Assembly (NCBI GenBank): GCA_029204225.1
Contig: CM055110.1
Span: 46,464,403-46,528,402, forward strand
Length of the DNA stretch: 64,000 nt
Source: Diphasiastrum complanatum
Taxonomy: Eukaryota; Streptophyta; Lycopodiopsida; Lycopodiales; Lycopodiaceae
Direction: 5' to 3'
Part shown: positions 1 through 10,526 of the stretch, one piece after another
Numbering within the stretch: the first letter of the stretch is position 1
Layout of the letters: each line of letters begins with the position of its first letter
Made by a program: the position numbers and the translations under genes
Notes under the pieces: model-generated
What the model saw: only the letters and a program-made list of their open reading frames with translations
Database searches by the model: none
Told to the model about the DNA's origin: nothing

Positions 1-640
1 AGAAAGAGTAGACGTGACTGGATAGAAAAATGCACAAAAGGTAGAAACTAGGGCTAGTACCCAACTAGGTTATGCAGCCACTTGCTCAATAGCGTATAGC
101 TTCTGGATATGAACCTATCACACAATATGGCTACACTAGCCTTTACACAAGATCCAACTTGCACCCTCACAGGAATTCCTACAGAAAGTGCGCCTTATTC
201 TAGCTCAAAGCTGCTCTAGGAAGATTCTAGAAAAATAGCCCAAACTAGAAAGTTCTTGGATCACAACACTCCTCTTGCCACAAGTACTAGCTAGCAAAGA
301 TATCAGATACTCCTATAGAAAATGTGCCCTATCTGAAAATAAGCTCCAAAGGTTGAAGGAATCTGATCAAACCAAGCTCCAACTTTCACACCACCACAGG
401 CTACCTAACCTCTGCTCTCATACCATGTTAAATCAAGGCTTAGCTATGAAGTATCTTAACCAAATAGTAATCACACTATGAAAGCTTGAAGGATCTAGCT
501 ATGGGGAGTACAAGAGAAAACACAAGAGAAAGCATAAGCATCACCAAACTCAAGAGAGGACTCCAAGGTAATCAATTCCATAAAGGAGGAGGGCGTGGTA
601 ATCCCTCAAGACCAAAGAGATCTTGGGGCCCAGATCTTGG
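1..640 (-). mobile_element. Decayed leader + LTR fragment of the Copia-1 family
   Basis: Positions 1-425 align with the leader and gag-start region of the Copia element at about 8935-9360 (shared CCCAACTAGG, TATGCAGCCACTTGCTCAATA and the primer-site complement ending ATACCA). From 426 on it aligns with that element's LTR (TGTTAAATCAAGG against TGTCAAATTCCAAGG, then the CACACTATGAAAGCTT block). Many substitutions and small indels show it is much older than the intact copy. No coding capacity remains; short open frames here are spurious. Similarity fades around 640, where a T-rich stretch begins. Confidence 0.75.
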
Positions 641-974
641 TAACTCTTGTTGAAGTCTTATGGCTCCTTTTATTTATTTATTTGTTTAGATTTTATTGTC
701 ACTTGTATCTAACGCTGAATCCGGATTCTTTTGAAACCCAAATAGCAACTTGTGCTTGGGTACTGATGGAGACATAACAGTGCTACTTGGCTGAGTGATT
801 TTTTTGTTTCTGATTCCATATTACTATTTTGATATGGATTTCTTGGCCTTTTTATTGCATCTATATTTTTGTAAGCTTTGCCTTATGACATCACTAACTT
901 CTCAAACGAAATTTGTGAATAGACATGTAATGAACCTACAAAAATTGGCACTTGTTGGTAAATTGATGTAAATT
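641..974. other. Non-coding, probable TAF5 intron sequence left of Gypsy-1
   Basis: AT-rich sequence with no convincing gene. It is continuous with 13714 onward once the Gypsy insertion is removed. The joined site contains two copies of a short direct repeat (core CACTTGTTGGTAAA, then TGATGTAA) that existed before the insertion. Confidence 0.5.
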
Positions 975-979
975 GGTAA
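975..979. repeat. Target-site duplication GGTAA, left of Gypsy-1
   Basis: Matches GGTAA at 13709-13713 exactly and sits next to the AGTTAC... LTR start. The length is typical of Ty3/Gypsy integrase. Confidence 0.85.
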
Positions 980-1419
980 AGTTACGGACTACAGGATACA
1001 GGCCTAATGGGCTACTCTGCATATATTCTGCAGGCCTCTTTACATTTACTGTTGGTTATGTATATTTCTGGTTATGCATTTTATATTAGTCATGTACAGG
1101 CCCCAGAGCCTTTTTATATGCTTATGACCCGCACTGGGTCCTTTTTTATGACATTGACTGGCCTTGGAGTGGGGGCCCGTAGGAGGGCGCACTATTTTCC
1201 CTCCACATTTTGCCTCCCTTTACTTTTGAATTCCTATTTTAGGGTTCATTGGTAGGGTATTTATAGGGGCATTTGTACACTCATTTTTCAGATTATTGAT
1301 TGGTATTGCTTGGGCTCTTCGTGGGAGAACCTATTGTCTTGTCTATTGCTTGTAGGGCTTTAGTCTATTGCTGTCTTTTATGCTTCATTGATTCAACACC
1401 TGAGATTTTGATCTTAACT
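980..1419 (+). repeat. Gypsy-1 LTR-A (5' LTR)
   Basis: Begins AGTTACGG and ends TTAACT, a short terminal inverted repeat, followed at once by the primer-binding site. It shares most of its length with the LTRs at 3171 and 13252. It lacks about 25 bp present in both others (the CCCTTATTATATGG block after CCTTGG). Confidence 0.85.
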
Positions 1420-1607
1420 TGGTATCAGAGCACTTTCCTGATTGCTGAATTTCAGATCTGATTTTCTCATTGGGTGCCCATTTTCCTTGCTGATTTTTCT
1501 CTCTTTGTTGAGGGCTTTCGTCTCTTTGCTTCAGCAACATTCAGCACAGTTTGGAGGAGGACCAACTCCCATCCGAGCATTTTCCTTGGCGGAGCTTTAG
1601 CAGATAG

Positions 1608-1629
1608 TTAGCGGAAGTACTTCCGCTAA
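1608..1629. promoter_or_regulatory. 22-bp perfect palindrome in Gypsy-1 leader (copy 1)
   Basis: Half-site TTAGCGGAAGT followed directly by its reverse complement, about 190 bp after the primer-binding site. The same palindrome recurs at 3824-3845. In the RNA it would form a strong hairpin or a kissing/dimer contact, by analogy with dimerisation signals in retroelement leaders; that role is inference. Confidence 0.45.
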
Positions 1630-1640
1630 ATTTGGCAGCC

Positions 1641-3170
1641 GGAAATCCTTCTGCACACATTCTAATTATTATGCATTGAGCTTTGTTGCCATTGGGTAGT
1701 GTGCTTACGTGCTCGATGATCGAATCCGAAATGTTTTTCTCAAAGCATAAGTGTTTAGTAGAGCCGTTGTCTCTTTACTAGCTTTCAGAAATGCTACTCG
1801 AGGTGGAAGGATATGAATACTCCCTTGAGTACTATAATCTGCTTTTGACTATGCTTATTGTTGCTTTATTTCCAGGTTAGTCCTTTGCAAATGTGTTCAC
1901 CCAATGTACTTCCCTACCAAGTATTTTCCATCTTGATTAACCGTTTGGCCTAATTACAACCCGATTTGACCTATCATTTATTGTAAGCTATGTGATATGT
2001 AGATTAGCCTATTAACTCGTCCTTTTGCAAGGAAAGGACTTTGACAAAGCTTATAATTGACCCTCAAGGTTACATAAGTTGCCTTAGTATGTGAGATGCT
2101 GCTGAGCAAATGGTAGTGCAGTTCAATGAAAAACTGGAACCGACAATGTATGTAAGGGCTTGAGAAGTTTTCACTATACCAAGTCGTGTACTCTAAATCT
2201 ACTAATCAGGCTAGACTACTACATCTTGATCAAGAAAAAGATAAGAACTACAATCCTAACTTGTTTTAAAGAGGGGCCCAAGGCTTGGCTTTTGCAAAGG
2301 ATTTTACAGTTGTTCAACTCAAGGGGTTACACAAGTCTCATCCTCATGCCTCATCACATGTGCGGACAAATTTTGAATGAGGACGTTGTTCGAGTGTCAT
2401 ATAGGCTAACATGTGGGAGGGGACATCTTTGTATTCAAAGGATTTGGCCTTTAGGCTTATGTTATGTTCACTTTACCTAGTTAAGAAGTGGTTATGCCCA
2501 TGCCCTAGATTATCTCCTTATTATTTATCACTTGACATTCAATAACTTTTAATATTGGTGTCAAATGTATGTGTGCACCAGGAAATAGTCAACCATGTAA
2601 GAATGTACTAAAAATGCAAGTAGCTGGCAACGCGTTATCATAGGTATTAAGTAAAGTAATTGAATGTATTGATTGCTTAGAGAAGTTTAGTGCACGAATT
2701 ACTTGGTAGATGAAATACACCACCTACCTAATGGATGGCTATGAGTTGTCCAATGTATCGATTGTTTGGAGTAGATGAATATATCGACTACCTAGAGTTG
2801 AAAAATGTATTTGTATACTCATTGTATGATGGTTGAATGATAAAGTACAGTACCGAAAACTAGGGATTAGCACCTTTTGGGACAAAAAGCAGGCATAAAT
2901 GTTGCCATGTTATGGGACGCAACTGGTCCTTCCCGATCTAGCACTACTCTCGTGCAAAAGACCCAACATCTTTTTCAAACTTTAGAAGTTTGACTTGATG
3001 CTACTGAGGATGGAACCTGGTGGTAAAAGAACCATATCATGTGTCAATGTATATATCAACAACAAGATCGCATAGGCATGAATGATCAAAGTGGGCTAAA
3101 GTCAAATCTAAATACCTGGGCCTGGCCATACTCGCTCGAGATACTCCACCTATCTTTGGTGGAGCTCCAT
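1641..3170. other. Unrelated 1.5-kb stretch between the two Gypsy-1 leaders
   Basis: Similarity to the Gypsy leader stops after GGCAGCCG (end about 1640) and resumes only with LTR-B at 3171. No domain is recognised and the open frames are short. The sequence just before LTR-B is not the element's polypurine tract, so this looks like captured flanking DNA rather than 3' Gypsy sequence. Confidence 0.5.
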
Positions 3171-3635
3171 AGTTACAGACTACAGGATACAGGCCTAATG
3201 GGCTACTCTGCATATATTCCGCAGGCCTCTTTACATTTACTGTTGGTTATGTATATTTCTGGTTACGCATTTTATATTAGTCATGTACAGGCCCCAGAGC
3301 CTTTTTATATGCTTATGATCCGCACTGAGTCCTTTTTTATGACATTGACTAGCCTTGGGCCCTTATTATATGGTTATATCTGGAGTGGGGGCCCGTAGGA
3401 GGGCACACTATTTTCCCTCCACATTTTGCCTCCCTTTACTTTTGAATTCCTATTTTAGGGTTCATTGGTAGGGTATTTATAGGGGCATTTGTCCTCTCAT
3501 TTTTCAGATTATTGATTGGTATTGCTTGGGCTCTTCGTGGGAGAACCTATTGTCTTGTCTATTGCTTGTAGGGCTTTAGTCTATTGCTGTCTTTTATGCT
3601 TCATTGATTCAACACCTGAGATTTTGATCATAACT
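3171..3635 (+). repeat. Gypsy-1 LTR-B (extra internal LTR)
   Basis: Starts AGTTACAGAC, ends TAACT, and is followed by the primer-binding site and a second copy of the leader. Its 5' flank (TCCAT) matches neither the GGTAA duplication nor the polypurine tract before LTR-C, so it is not an ordinary 5' or 3' LTR of this insertion. It shares the TTTTTATATGCTTATGA segment with LTR-A; LTR-C has a shorter version. Confidence 0.8.
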
Positions 3636-3823
3636 TGGTATCAGAGCACTTTCCTGATTGCTGAATTTCATATCTAATTTTTTGATTGGGTGCCCATTTT
3701 CCTTGCTGATTTTTCTCTCTTTGCTAAGGGTTTTCGTCTCTTTGCTTCAGCAACATTCAACACAGTTTGGAGGAGGACCAACTCCCATCAGAGCATTTTC
3801 CTTGGCGGAGCTTTAGTAGATAG

Positions 3824-3845
3824 TTAGCGGAAGTACTTCCGCTAA
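3824..3845. promoter_or_regulatory. 22-bp perfect palindrome in Gypsy-1 leader (copy 2)
   Basis: Same palindrome as at 1608, at the equivalent distance from the second primer-binding site. It is fully conserved although the surrounding leaders have diverged. Leader similarity ends shortly after it, at an A-rich run. Confidence 0.45.
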
Positions 3846-3959
3846 ATTTGGCAGCCGTAAAAAAAAAAAAAAAAATTTGTTTTTGGGCAAATTATTTCCG
3901 GCGCCCAAGTTCCAAATCCTTTTCCCTTTTTTTTGAATCCTCCATTTGATTCAGGGAGA

Positions 3960-4100
3960 GGATTCCCAGCCATCTTTTCAACATTGATTGGAGGCTGTCC
4001 AACGCCCTACTTCATCACATTTTTCAGCCGTTGTTCCAGCAGAGTTCCAACCATATTTTCAGCATTGATTGGAGGCTGTCCAGCGCCCACTTTCATTCTC
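3960..4100 (+). repeat. Imperfect tandem duplication in Gypsy-1 5' UTR
   Basis: Two copies of a roughly 65-80 bp unit (core ATTGATTGGAGGCTGTCCA) lie between the leader and the gag start. No function is evident. Confidence 0.5.
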
Positions 4101-4419
4101 CTTGTGGTCACATTTTCCAGCCAGCTCTTCGCACACGCTTGGAGCTCTATCGAGAGGTATCTTTGCTGGTTTTTCCTTTTCTTGACATTTGTCATTTCCT
4201 TTCTTGCTCTTAGTGTCGTTTGTGTACCTAAAGCGTATTTGGGGTGAGGACAAAAGTCCGCTCCCTCCGATATTAAGCTTTTCTTACACTCTCTTCACTT
4301 CCTGCATTCCTTGACCATGGATACTTCCCCTACATCTTCTGAGCCTCGCATACCGTCTTCCACTTACCTTGACGAAGTACGGCATGAATTCCGAGATCAT
4401 CTTAGGGAAGCCATGAGTG

Positions 4420-4424
4420 ATGTA
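4420..4424. repeat. Target-site duplication ATGTA, left of Copia-1
   Basis: Identical to 9751-9755 and directly abuts the TG...CA LTR ends of Copia-1. Confidence 0.9.
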
Positions 4425-4814
4425 TGTCAAATTCCAAGGCCTAGCTATGGAGTATCATAACAGCATAGTAAGCACACTATGAAAGCTTCAGAAAACCAGC
4501 TATGGAGTAGAACACAAAAGCAAGAGAGAGAGAGCTTCAAAGCTCACACAACATGAATGAATATTCAAAGTGTAGTAGGGCGTGGAAACCCCTCCAAAGT
4601 TTGGGCTACATATAGCATGTTATGTATAGAGGTGGTGTCTTGCTAATTCTAGCTCTAGAACCCACATGGGTCCTTAACCTACTTGATTTACTTGCCTAAT
4701 TAGCACAAGTGGGGTGTACTATGTACATAAATGTTTTACCCCCATGTCTTATGCACAACTTACAAGTTACAAGTATACAAGCTTTTAGGGGCAAAATAGG
4801 CATTTATTTCAACA
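4425..4814 (-). repeat. Copia-1 3' LTR
   Basis: 390 bp, TG...CA ends, same length as the LTR at 9361. The element's polypurine tract (GAGGGGGG on the minus strand) abuts its inner edge. Confidence 0.93.
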
Positions 4815-6212
4815 CCCCCCCTCAATGGCTATTTTGTTCATACCAACACCTAGCATGCTACGAAACTTTTCAAATTTTTCTCTACTAAGTGCCTTAGTAA
4901 AGATATATGCTGCTTGTTCGTTGGTATCACAGTACTCGAGCTGAATTTCTCCGCTTTGTATCTTCTCTTGTAAGAAGTGTTGATCCACCTCTTCGTACGA
5001 GCATGGTACACAGGATTTTTGGCAAGCTGGATGCAACTCTGGCTGTCACACTGAAGAATAGTAGGACCATCCTGTGGAATCTGCACCTCCCCAAGAAGTC
5101 TCCTGAGCCATATTGCCTCGCAGGTAGCTTTTGCCGCTGCCCTGTACTCAGCCTCTGTCGATGATAAGGTAACTGTGGGCTGTTTCTTGCTACACCAAGA
5201 AATGGCCCCTAAACCAAGGTTAAAAGTGTAACCTGTGGTCGACTTTCGATCATCCCTATCACCTGCCCAATCCGAATCAGTAAAGCCTCCAAGTTGAAGC
5301 TTTCCGTCATTTGTATACTCAATCCCATAGCAAGTTGTCCCTTTGACATACCTCAAAACCCTCTTGGCTGCTTTCCAATGTGCTTCAGTTGGAGAACTCA
5401 TGAACTGGCTTGCTACACCAACCGCATAGGAAATGTCCGGTCTCGTAGTGGTGAGATAAATCAAGCTACCCACAAGCTGCCTATAAAGAGTCTCGTCCAC
5501 AAAAGGAGTGCCATCATCTCTGGATGGCTTACTGCTGGTATCAATGGGCGTGGAAACGGGTTTGCAATCCTGCATGTTGAACCTGTTCAAGACTTCACAT
5601 GCATAGTTGGCTTGGGAAATAAACACACAGTTTTCCTTTTTCCAAACCTCCAAACCAAGACAATAGTGGATTAAGCCCAAATCCTTCATCTCGAACTCAT
5701 TTGATAAATGAGCCTTCACCTTTTCAATAAGCTGCCCATTGTTACCCGTGATGACCAAGTCATCCACATAGAGAACTATCAAAACAATGTTCCCATCTTC
5801 CTCCTTCACGAACAGGTTGCAATCCGACTGACTCTTTGGCAAAATAGTCATCAATACGACTATACCAGGCCCTGGGTGCCTGCTTCAAACCATATAAGGC
5901 CTTCTTAAGCCTGCATACCATACTTTCCTCGCCCTTAGCCTCAAAACCTTGTGGCTGTTCCATGTAGACTTCTTCAGCCAACTGTCCATTGAGAAAAGCA
6001 CTCTTCACGTCCATTTGATGGACCTCCCAACCAAAAAATGCAGCCAATGCTAAAACCAACCTGATAGACGTCATCTTAGCTACCGGGTGCAAACGTCTCA
6101 TCATAGTCCAAGCCCTCCTTCTGTGCATAGCCTTTAGCAACCAGCCTTGCCTTATGCTTTTCGATGCTCCCATCAGATTTGTATTTGGTCCTGTAGACCC
6201 ACTTACAGCCAA
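4809..6212 (-). pseudogene. Copia-1 reverse transcriptase + RNase H
   Basis: The RT N-terminal part (HQMDVKSAFLNGQL, ALYGLKQAPRAWY) is read at 6212-5760. A frameshift near 5830 leads to the part with the catalytic YVDD box (VLYVDDLVITG) and RNase H (DSDWAGDRDDRKSTTG, TLSSTEAEYRA) at 5854-4850. A last shift near 5000 moves the C-terminus (NEQAAYIFTKALSREKFE) to another frame ending near 4809. Domains are complete and well conserved; only frame breaks disable them. Confidence 0.88.
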
Positions 6213-7380
6213 TAGGACGCTTCCCTTTTGGTAACTTCACCAAATCCCATGTATCATTCTTGAGAATGGAGTCGTACTCCTCTTGCATAGCATGTTGCCA
6301 TACCTTCTCATTTGCTGCCTCAACGAATGTATGTGGATCTTGTGAATCCAAAATAGTAGTCATAAGTGCATAGTTTGTCTCCTGGTGTTCATGCTGCTGG
6401 GCTTGCCTTTGAGACCTCCTAGCCCCTGGATTGCTGCTCTCTCCCTCATCCAATATCAAACCATCCTGCACAGTTTGCCAATACCACTTGGGAAACTTCT
6501 TCCTTGCAGTTGGTGATGAAGACGGTGAATAGGACTCAACAGATTTGCCCCTTTCCTTCCGCTTCCTAGCCTCCTCGGATTCTTCCTCTTGATCACTCAT
6601 ATGATCATCCTGAGGCTCCCCAATATATGGATGTGGGTCATCAAGTATTGGCACAAATTCACTTGTACCATCCTCCATCTCAAGTTCCTCTATAGGAGGC
6701 GTTTGATCTTCTTCAAAGATCACATCTCGACTTATGATCCTCTTCTTGCTAGTAAGATCGTAAAGTCTGTAAGCTTTGCTTTCTTCACTGTATCCCAAGA
6801 AAATACTCTTTGCTGATTTTGCATCTAGCTTCTTCCTGTGATCCTTGGGAATATGGGCATAGGCCGTACAACCAAACACTCGCAAAGCGCCTACCTTGGG
6901 CTTAATGCCGCTAAATGCCGCTTCTGGAGTCTTGCCTTCCACAGCTTTTGTTGGACTTCTATTCAACAGAAACACTGCTGTGTGCATTGCCTCACCCCAA
7001 AAAGAGTTGGGCAACCCCTTTGCCTTGAGCATGCATCTTGCACACTCAACAATAGTTCGGTTCTTTCTCTCTACTACGCCGTTTTGCTGAGGGGTATGAG
7101 GAGCTGTAAGCTGCCTTTTGATCCCATTGGCTTTGCAAAGTTCCACAAATTCTGTCATAATGAACTCTCCACCACCGTCTGACCTGAGCATCTTTATCTT
7201 CTTTCTTGAATCTTCTTCTACCAAAGCTTTGAAATGCAGGAAGTACTTGAATGCTTCAGATTTTAACTTCAAGAAATAAATCCAAATCTTGCGTGAGAAG
7301 TCATCAATAAAGGTCATAAAGTAATATGCCCCCCCTGCAGATTTTGTTTGGGTTGGCCCCCACAAATCTGAATGTATCAA
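6076..7380 (-). pseudogene. Copia-1 integrase core and linker
   Basis: 434 codons open in one frame: integrase catalytic core (IHSDLWGP, FIDDFSRKIWIY, LRSDGGGEF, HTPQQNGVVERKN, carrying the DDE residues), the GKTPEAAFSG and RVFGCTAY segments, an acidic linker, then the start of RT (WDLVKLPKGKRPIGCKWVY) to KGYAQKEGLDYDETFAP. A frameshift at about 6090 separates it from the rest of RT, and another break near 7390-7410 separates it from the upstream zinc-binding domain. Confidence 0.88.
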
Positions 7381-7410
7381 GTCAAGTATGCCTGCTGCCC
7401 TGGTGGTGCT

Positions 7411-7905
7411 TTACTTGGGAAACTTATGTCTTTGTTGTTTTCCCATAGCGCAAGCCTCGCAAACTGAAGAGCTTGGCTTAACAACTGGAAGCCCCTCCAC
7501 CATATGATGCTGGTTCAACACCTGCATGCTTTGGTAGCCAAGATGTCCATACCTCTCATGCCACAACCTATCCACATCCCCTCCTTTTGCTGTATAAGCA
7601 TGCTGACTAGGGATAGAAGTGTATAACCTGTATAGATTATCTTCCTGCAATCCTTTGGCCACAACCTTCATATTATCACTCAAGTCCAACACAAGACAAG
7701 AAGTAGCATCAAATTCTACTTTCATATTTTGTTGAGTGATAGCTCCTACTGAAAGAAGATTTTTAGCAAGTCTTGGTACATATAAGACATTCTTAATGAC
7801 TTTGACTTCTCCTGATGGAAGCTTTACAGGTACTGTGCCCTTTCCCTTGACCTTGTGTGTTGAGTTGTCACCTAGGCACACCTCTTGTCCATCACTAATC
7901 CCCAC
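7411..7905 (-). pseudogene. Copia-1 protease C-terminus / integrase zinc-binding (GAG-pre-integrase) domain
   Basis: Carries LPSGEVKVIKNVLYVPRLAKNLLSVGA and the HHCC-type region (LWHERYGHLGYQSMQVL ... CEACAMGKQQRHKFP), as in all Ty1/Copia pol proteins. A stop follows directly in this frame, and the integrase core continues in another frame. Confidence 0.85.
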
Positions 7906-8420
7906 AAAGGTATCAAACCAATCCCTATGAGGGTCATGTGCTTTGAAGCACCTGAGTCAATGTACCAACCACCTGTTGTAGCTTGTGAAGCCAATGCAAC
8001 AGAGAATAACTCAGCTTGCCTTATGTCACTCTGCTCCTCTCTTGCAACACTCTCAACAACATTTCCTCCTTGCTTCTTTGTGCCCTTCTTTTGGTCTGCA
8101 AGCTTCTTCCTGCACTCAAAAGCAAAGTGTCCATATTTACCACAGTAATTGCAATTCCCCTTCCTTCGAGGTGTGGAAGAAGTATTCGAGGAGGGTTGTG
8201 CTTCTGACATCTGCAAGTTCTCCATTCCTTGCTCAAGTGTTTGTGGTGTTCCTTTGTTCTTGCCTTTACTTTTCTTCTTATCCTTAGCTGGATTTTGCTT
8301 CTTCTTAGAAGCAAAGGCATGCTCCTGGAAATCTTCCCTCTTGGAGAGATTAACTCTCCTCATCTCCTCCTGTAACAAGAGACCATAGACTTCTTCATAG
8401 GTAGGGATCTTCTCTCTCAC
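7872..8420 (-). pseudogene. Copia-1 gag C-terminus, zinc knuckle and protease active site
   Basis: Contains the CCHC knuckle CNYCGKYGHFAFEC (CX2CX4HX4C) of nucleocapsid and the aspartic protease motif WYIDSGASKHMT. A lysine-rich stretch precedes the knuckle. A frameshift at about 7890 cuts the protease from its C-terminal half. The break at its upstream end (near 8400) is caused by a 13-bp tandem duplication. Confidence 0.87.
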
Positions 8421-8985
8421 TGATCTCTCTCACTGATATCATCATCACAAAGTTCTGATAAGCATATGACAAGCTATTCAGAACTATTGGCACCAAGTCT
8501 TTGTCAGCAATAGACTCTCCAAGTACAGAAAGCTGATATCCAATATCCTGAATCTTAGTAAGATGATCAGTAACTGTCTCCCCTGTCTCCATTCTAAGAG
8601 TATACAACTTGCTCTTCAAGTAGAGAAACCTGGTTGTACTTGCTGTCTCATACAATGCACAAAAAATGTGCCATGCATCCACAGGCCCTTTGGCTGACCT
8701 GATTAGAGGAATCACATTATCCCTCACTGACATGTTGATGATTCTGTGTGCCTTTTCCCCTCTCTTGATATAGTCCTTAAGTTCAAGTTCAGATGTTGGA
8801 ACAGGCTCCTCACCTGTCACAAGCTTCCAACATTCTTTGTCTTCAAGAATGTTCTTGATCTTGAATTTCCATATGCTAAAGTTAGTGCCATCAAGCCGGC
8901 TGGCTTCACTCAGCATGCTCTCTGCAAGACTAGACATAGGTGGATAGAAATAAAACACAAAAGGCAAACTAGGGTTTTCACCCAA
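8395..8985 (-). pseudogene. Copia-1 gag N-terminal part
   Basis: 196 codons. Plant Copia gag signatures are visible: RLDGTNFSIWKFKIKNIL, ALYETASTTRFLYLKSKLYTLRM, TVTDHLTKIQDI and LVPIVLNSLSYAYQNFVMMI. The start is probably the internal Met at MSSLAESML, about 16 residues in. Near 8420 a 13-bp direct duplication (ATCAGTGAGAGAG twice) shifts the frame, so gag ends prematurely. Confidence 0.87.
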
Positions 8986-9360
8986 CTAGGGTATGCAGCC
9001 ACTTGCTCAATAACCCTCAGCTTCTGGATTTGAAACTATCCCCTTGTATGGCTGTCCTAGCCCTTGTCCAAGATCCACTCAGAACTTTCACTGAAGTCCC
9101 CACTGTAGAAAGCGCCCTCCTACAGTCCTGGCTGTCCAAAAAGACTCAAAATTTTTTGTCTCAAATTAGAAACTTTTTGGCTCCCTGTACTCCCCTTGCC
9201 AACAGTACTCCAACCATGCAGATAGCACAGAGATCAGATGCCCCTACAAAAAGTGCTCCCTCCTCAAAGGTAAGCTGCTCTCCAGGAATGGCAGGAATCT
9301 GATCAAAAACGGGTCCAAGCTTTCACCACACCACAGGCAACATAACCTGCTCTGATACCA

Positions 9361-9750
9361 TGTCAAATTCCAAGGCCTAGCTATGGAGTATCATAACAGC
9401 ATAGTAAGCACACTATGAAAGCTTCAGAAAACCAGCTATGGAGTAGAACACAAAAGCAAGAGAGAGAGGACTTCAAAGCTCACACAACATGAATGAATAT
9501 TCAAAGTGTAGTAGGGCGTGGAAACCCCTCCAAAGTTTGGGCTACATATAGCATGTTATGTATAGAGGTGGTGTCTTGCTAATTCTAGCTCTAGAACCCA
9601 CATGGGTCCTTAACCTACTTGATTTACTTGCCTAATTAGCACAAGTGGGGTGTACTATGTACATAAATGTTTTACCCCCATGTCTTATGCACAACTTACT
9701 AGTTACAAGTATACAAGCCTTAAGGGGCAAAATAGGCATTTATTTCAACA
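9361..9750 (-). repeat. Copia-1 5' LTR
   Basis: 390 bp with TG...CA ends. The initiator-Met primer-binding site adjoins its left edge (complement of 9341-9360). Target duplication ATGTA follows at 9751. Confidence 0.93.
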
Positions 9751-10526
9751 ATGTACGCACTGATTTACGCCAGGAGTTACGAGGGACGTTCACTGCTCTT
9801 TCTGCCCAGATTGCTACACTATCATTACAGTCCAATGTTTCTCCACTATCTCCACTTGTTCCCCCACAGCGTACATTTCCACCACCCGAGACTCCTCCAT
9901 CTTCTGGTCCTTTGCCACGAGACTTTAAGGATAAGGTTCAGCTTACTGTGTATTTTGGGTCATCCGATGGGAATGAACTCGAGAATTGGTATTCTAAGCT
10001 TGTGACCTACTTCCTTATGTTTCCTAAGATTGACATTTAGCGGATACATTTGGCTGCTTTACATTTGGAGAGCCGTGATCCCTTGGTGCGGTTACAGTAG
10101 ACCTCCAGCAGCAGACATTGACATTCTCTCATGATGGTACTCAACATATATTTTCCGGTATTGATTCTCGGTAGGACTATCAGCTTATTTCCGGGAAGCA
10201 GTTCATACGAAGCCTCCCGAAGGCCCAATGTGCGGCTATTCTTTCTGTTCAGCCAGCTCAGCCTATTGCGGATGCACCACCTTTGCCACAGGTATTTTTT
10301 AAAACTGTTGCGTGAATTTGAGCATGTTTTTAGAGAGCCGACTCAGTTACCACCTTTATGAGATGTCAACCACCATATAGACCTTGTTTCCTCTGCATCA
10401 CCTCCTTCTCGTCCTCCTTTTCATATGTCTATTGTTGAGCGCGAGGAAGTCCAGCGTCAGGTGTCTTATTTATAACGTCAAGGCCTTATTGTTCCTAGCC
10501 ACAGTCCTTTTGGTGCTCCTGTTTTA

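Larger units (their letters stand above)
4425..9750 (-). mobile_element. Copia-1: full-length Ty1/Copia retrotransposon nested in Gypsy-1 gag
   Basis: The two 390-bp LTRs (4425-4814 and 9361-9750) begin TG, end CA and differ at about five positions by eye. They are flanked by the perfect duplication ATGTA. On the minus strand the primer-binding site TGGTATCAGAGCAGGTTATG follows the 5' LTR (9360 downward) and a G-rich polypurine tract precedes the 3' LTR (4815-4822). Internal order is gag, zinc knuckle, protease, integrase, RT, RNase H, i.e. Copia (integrase before RT). High LTR identity means recent insertion, yet the coding region has several frameshifts, so this copy is not autonomous. Confidence 0.95.
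4317..10040 (+). pseudogene. Gypsy-1 gag, interrupted by Copia-1
   Basis: Gag starts at 4317 (MDTSPTSSEP...). It reads in frame through 4424 and, once Copia-1 and one copy of its ATGTA duplication are removed, continues from 9756 (RTDLRQELRG...) to a stop near 10038. The part after the break carries the typical chromovirus gag region (FGSSDGNELENWYSKLVTYF). Downstream, 10040-10550 is decayed. No zinc knuckle or protease motif is seen before RT begins, so that region appears deleted around 10290. The two gag halves confirm that Copia-1 entered an already inserted Gypsy element. Confidence 0.8.

Noticed and set aside
1007-1255. Open frame in Gypsy LTR-A (and equivalents at 3039 and 13130)
   Set aside because: Open frame within a non-coding LTR; not conserved between the LTR copies and no protein similarity.
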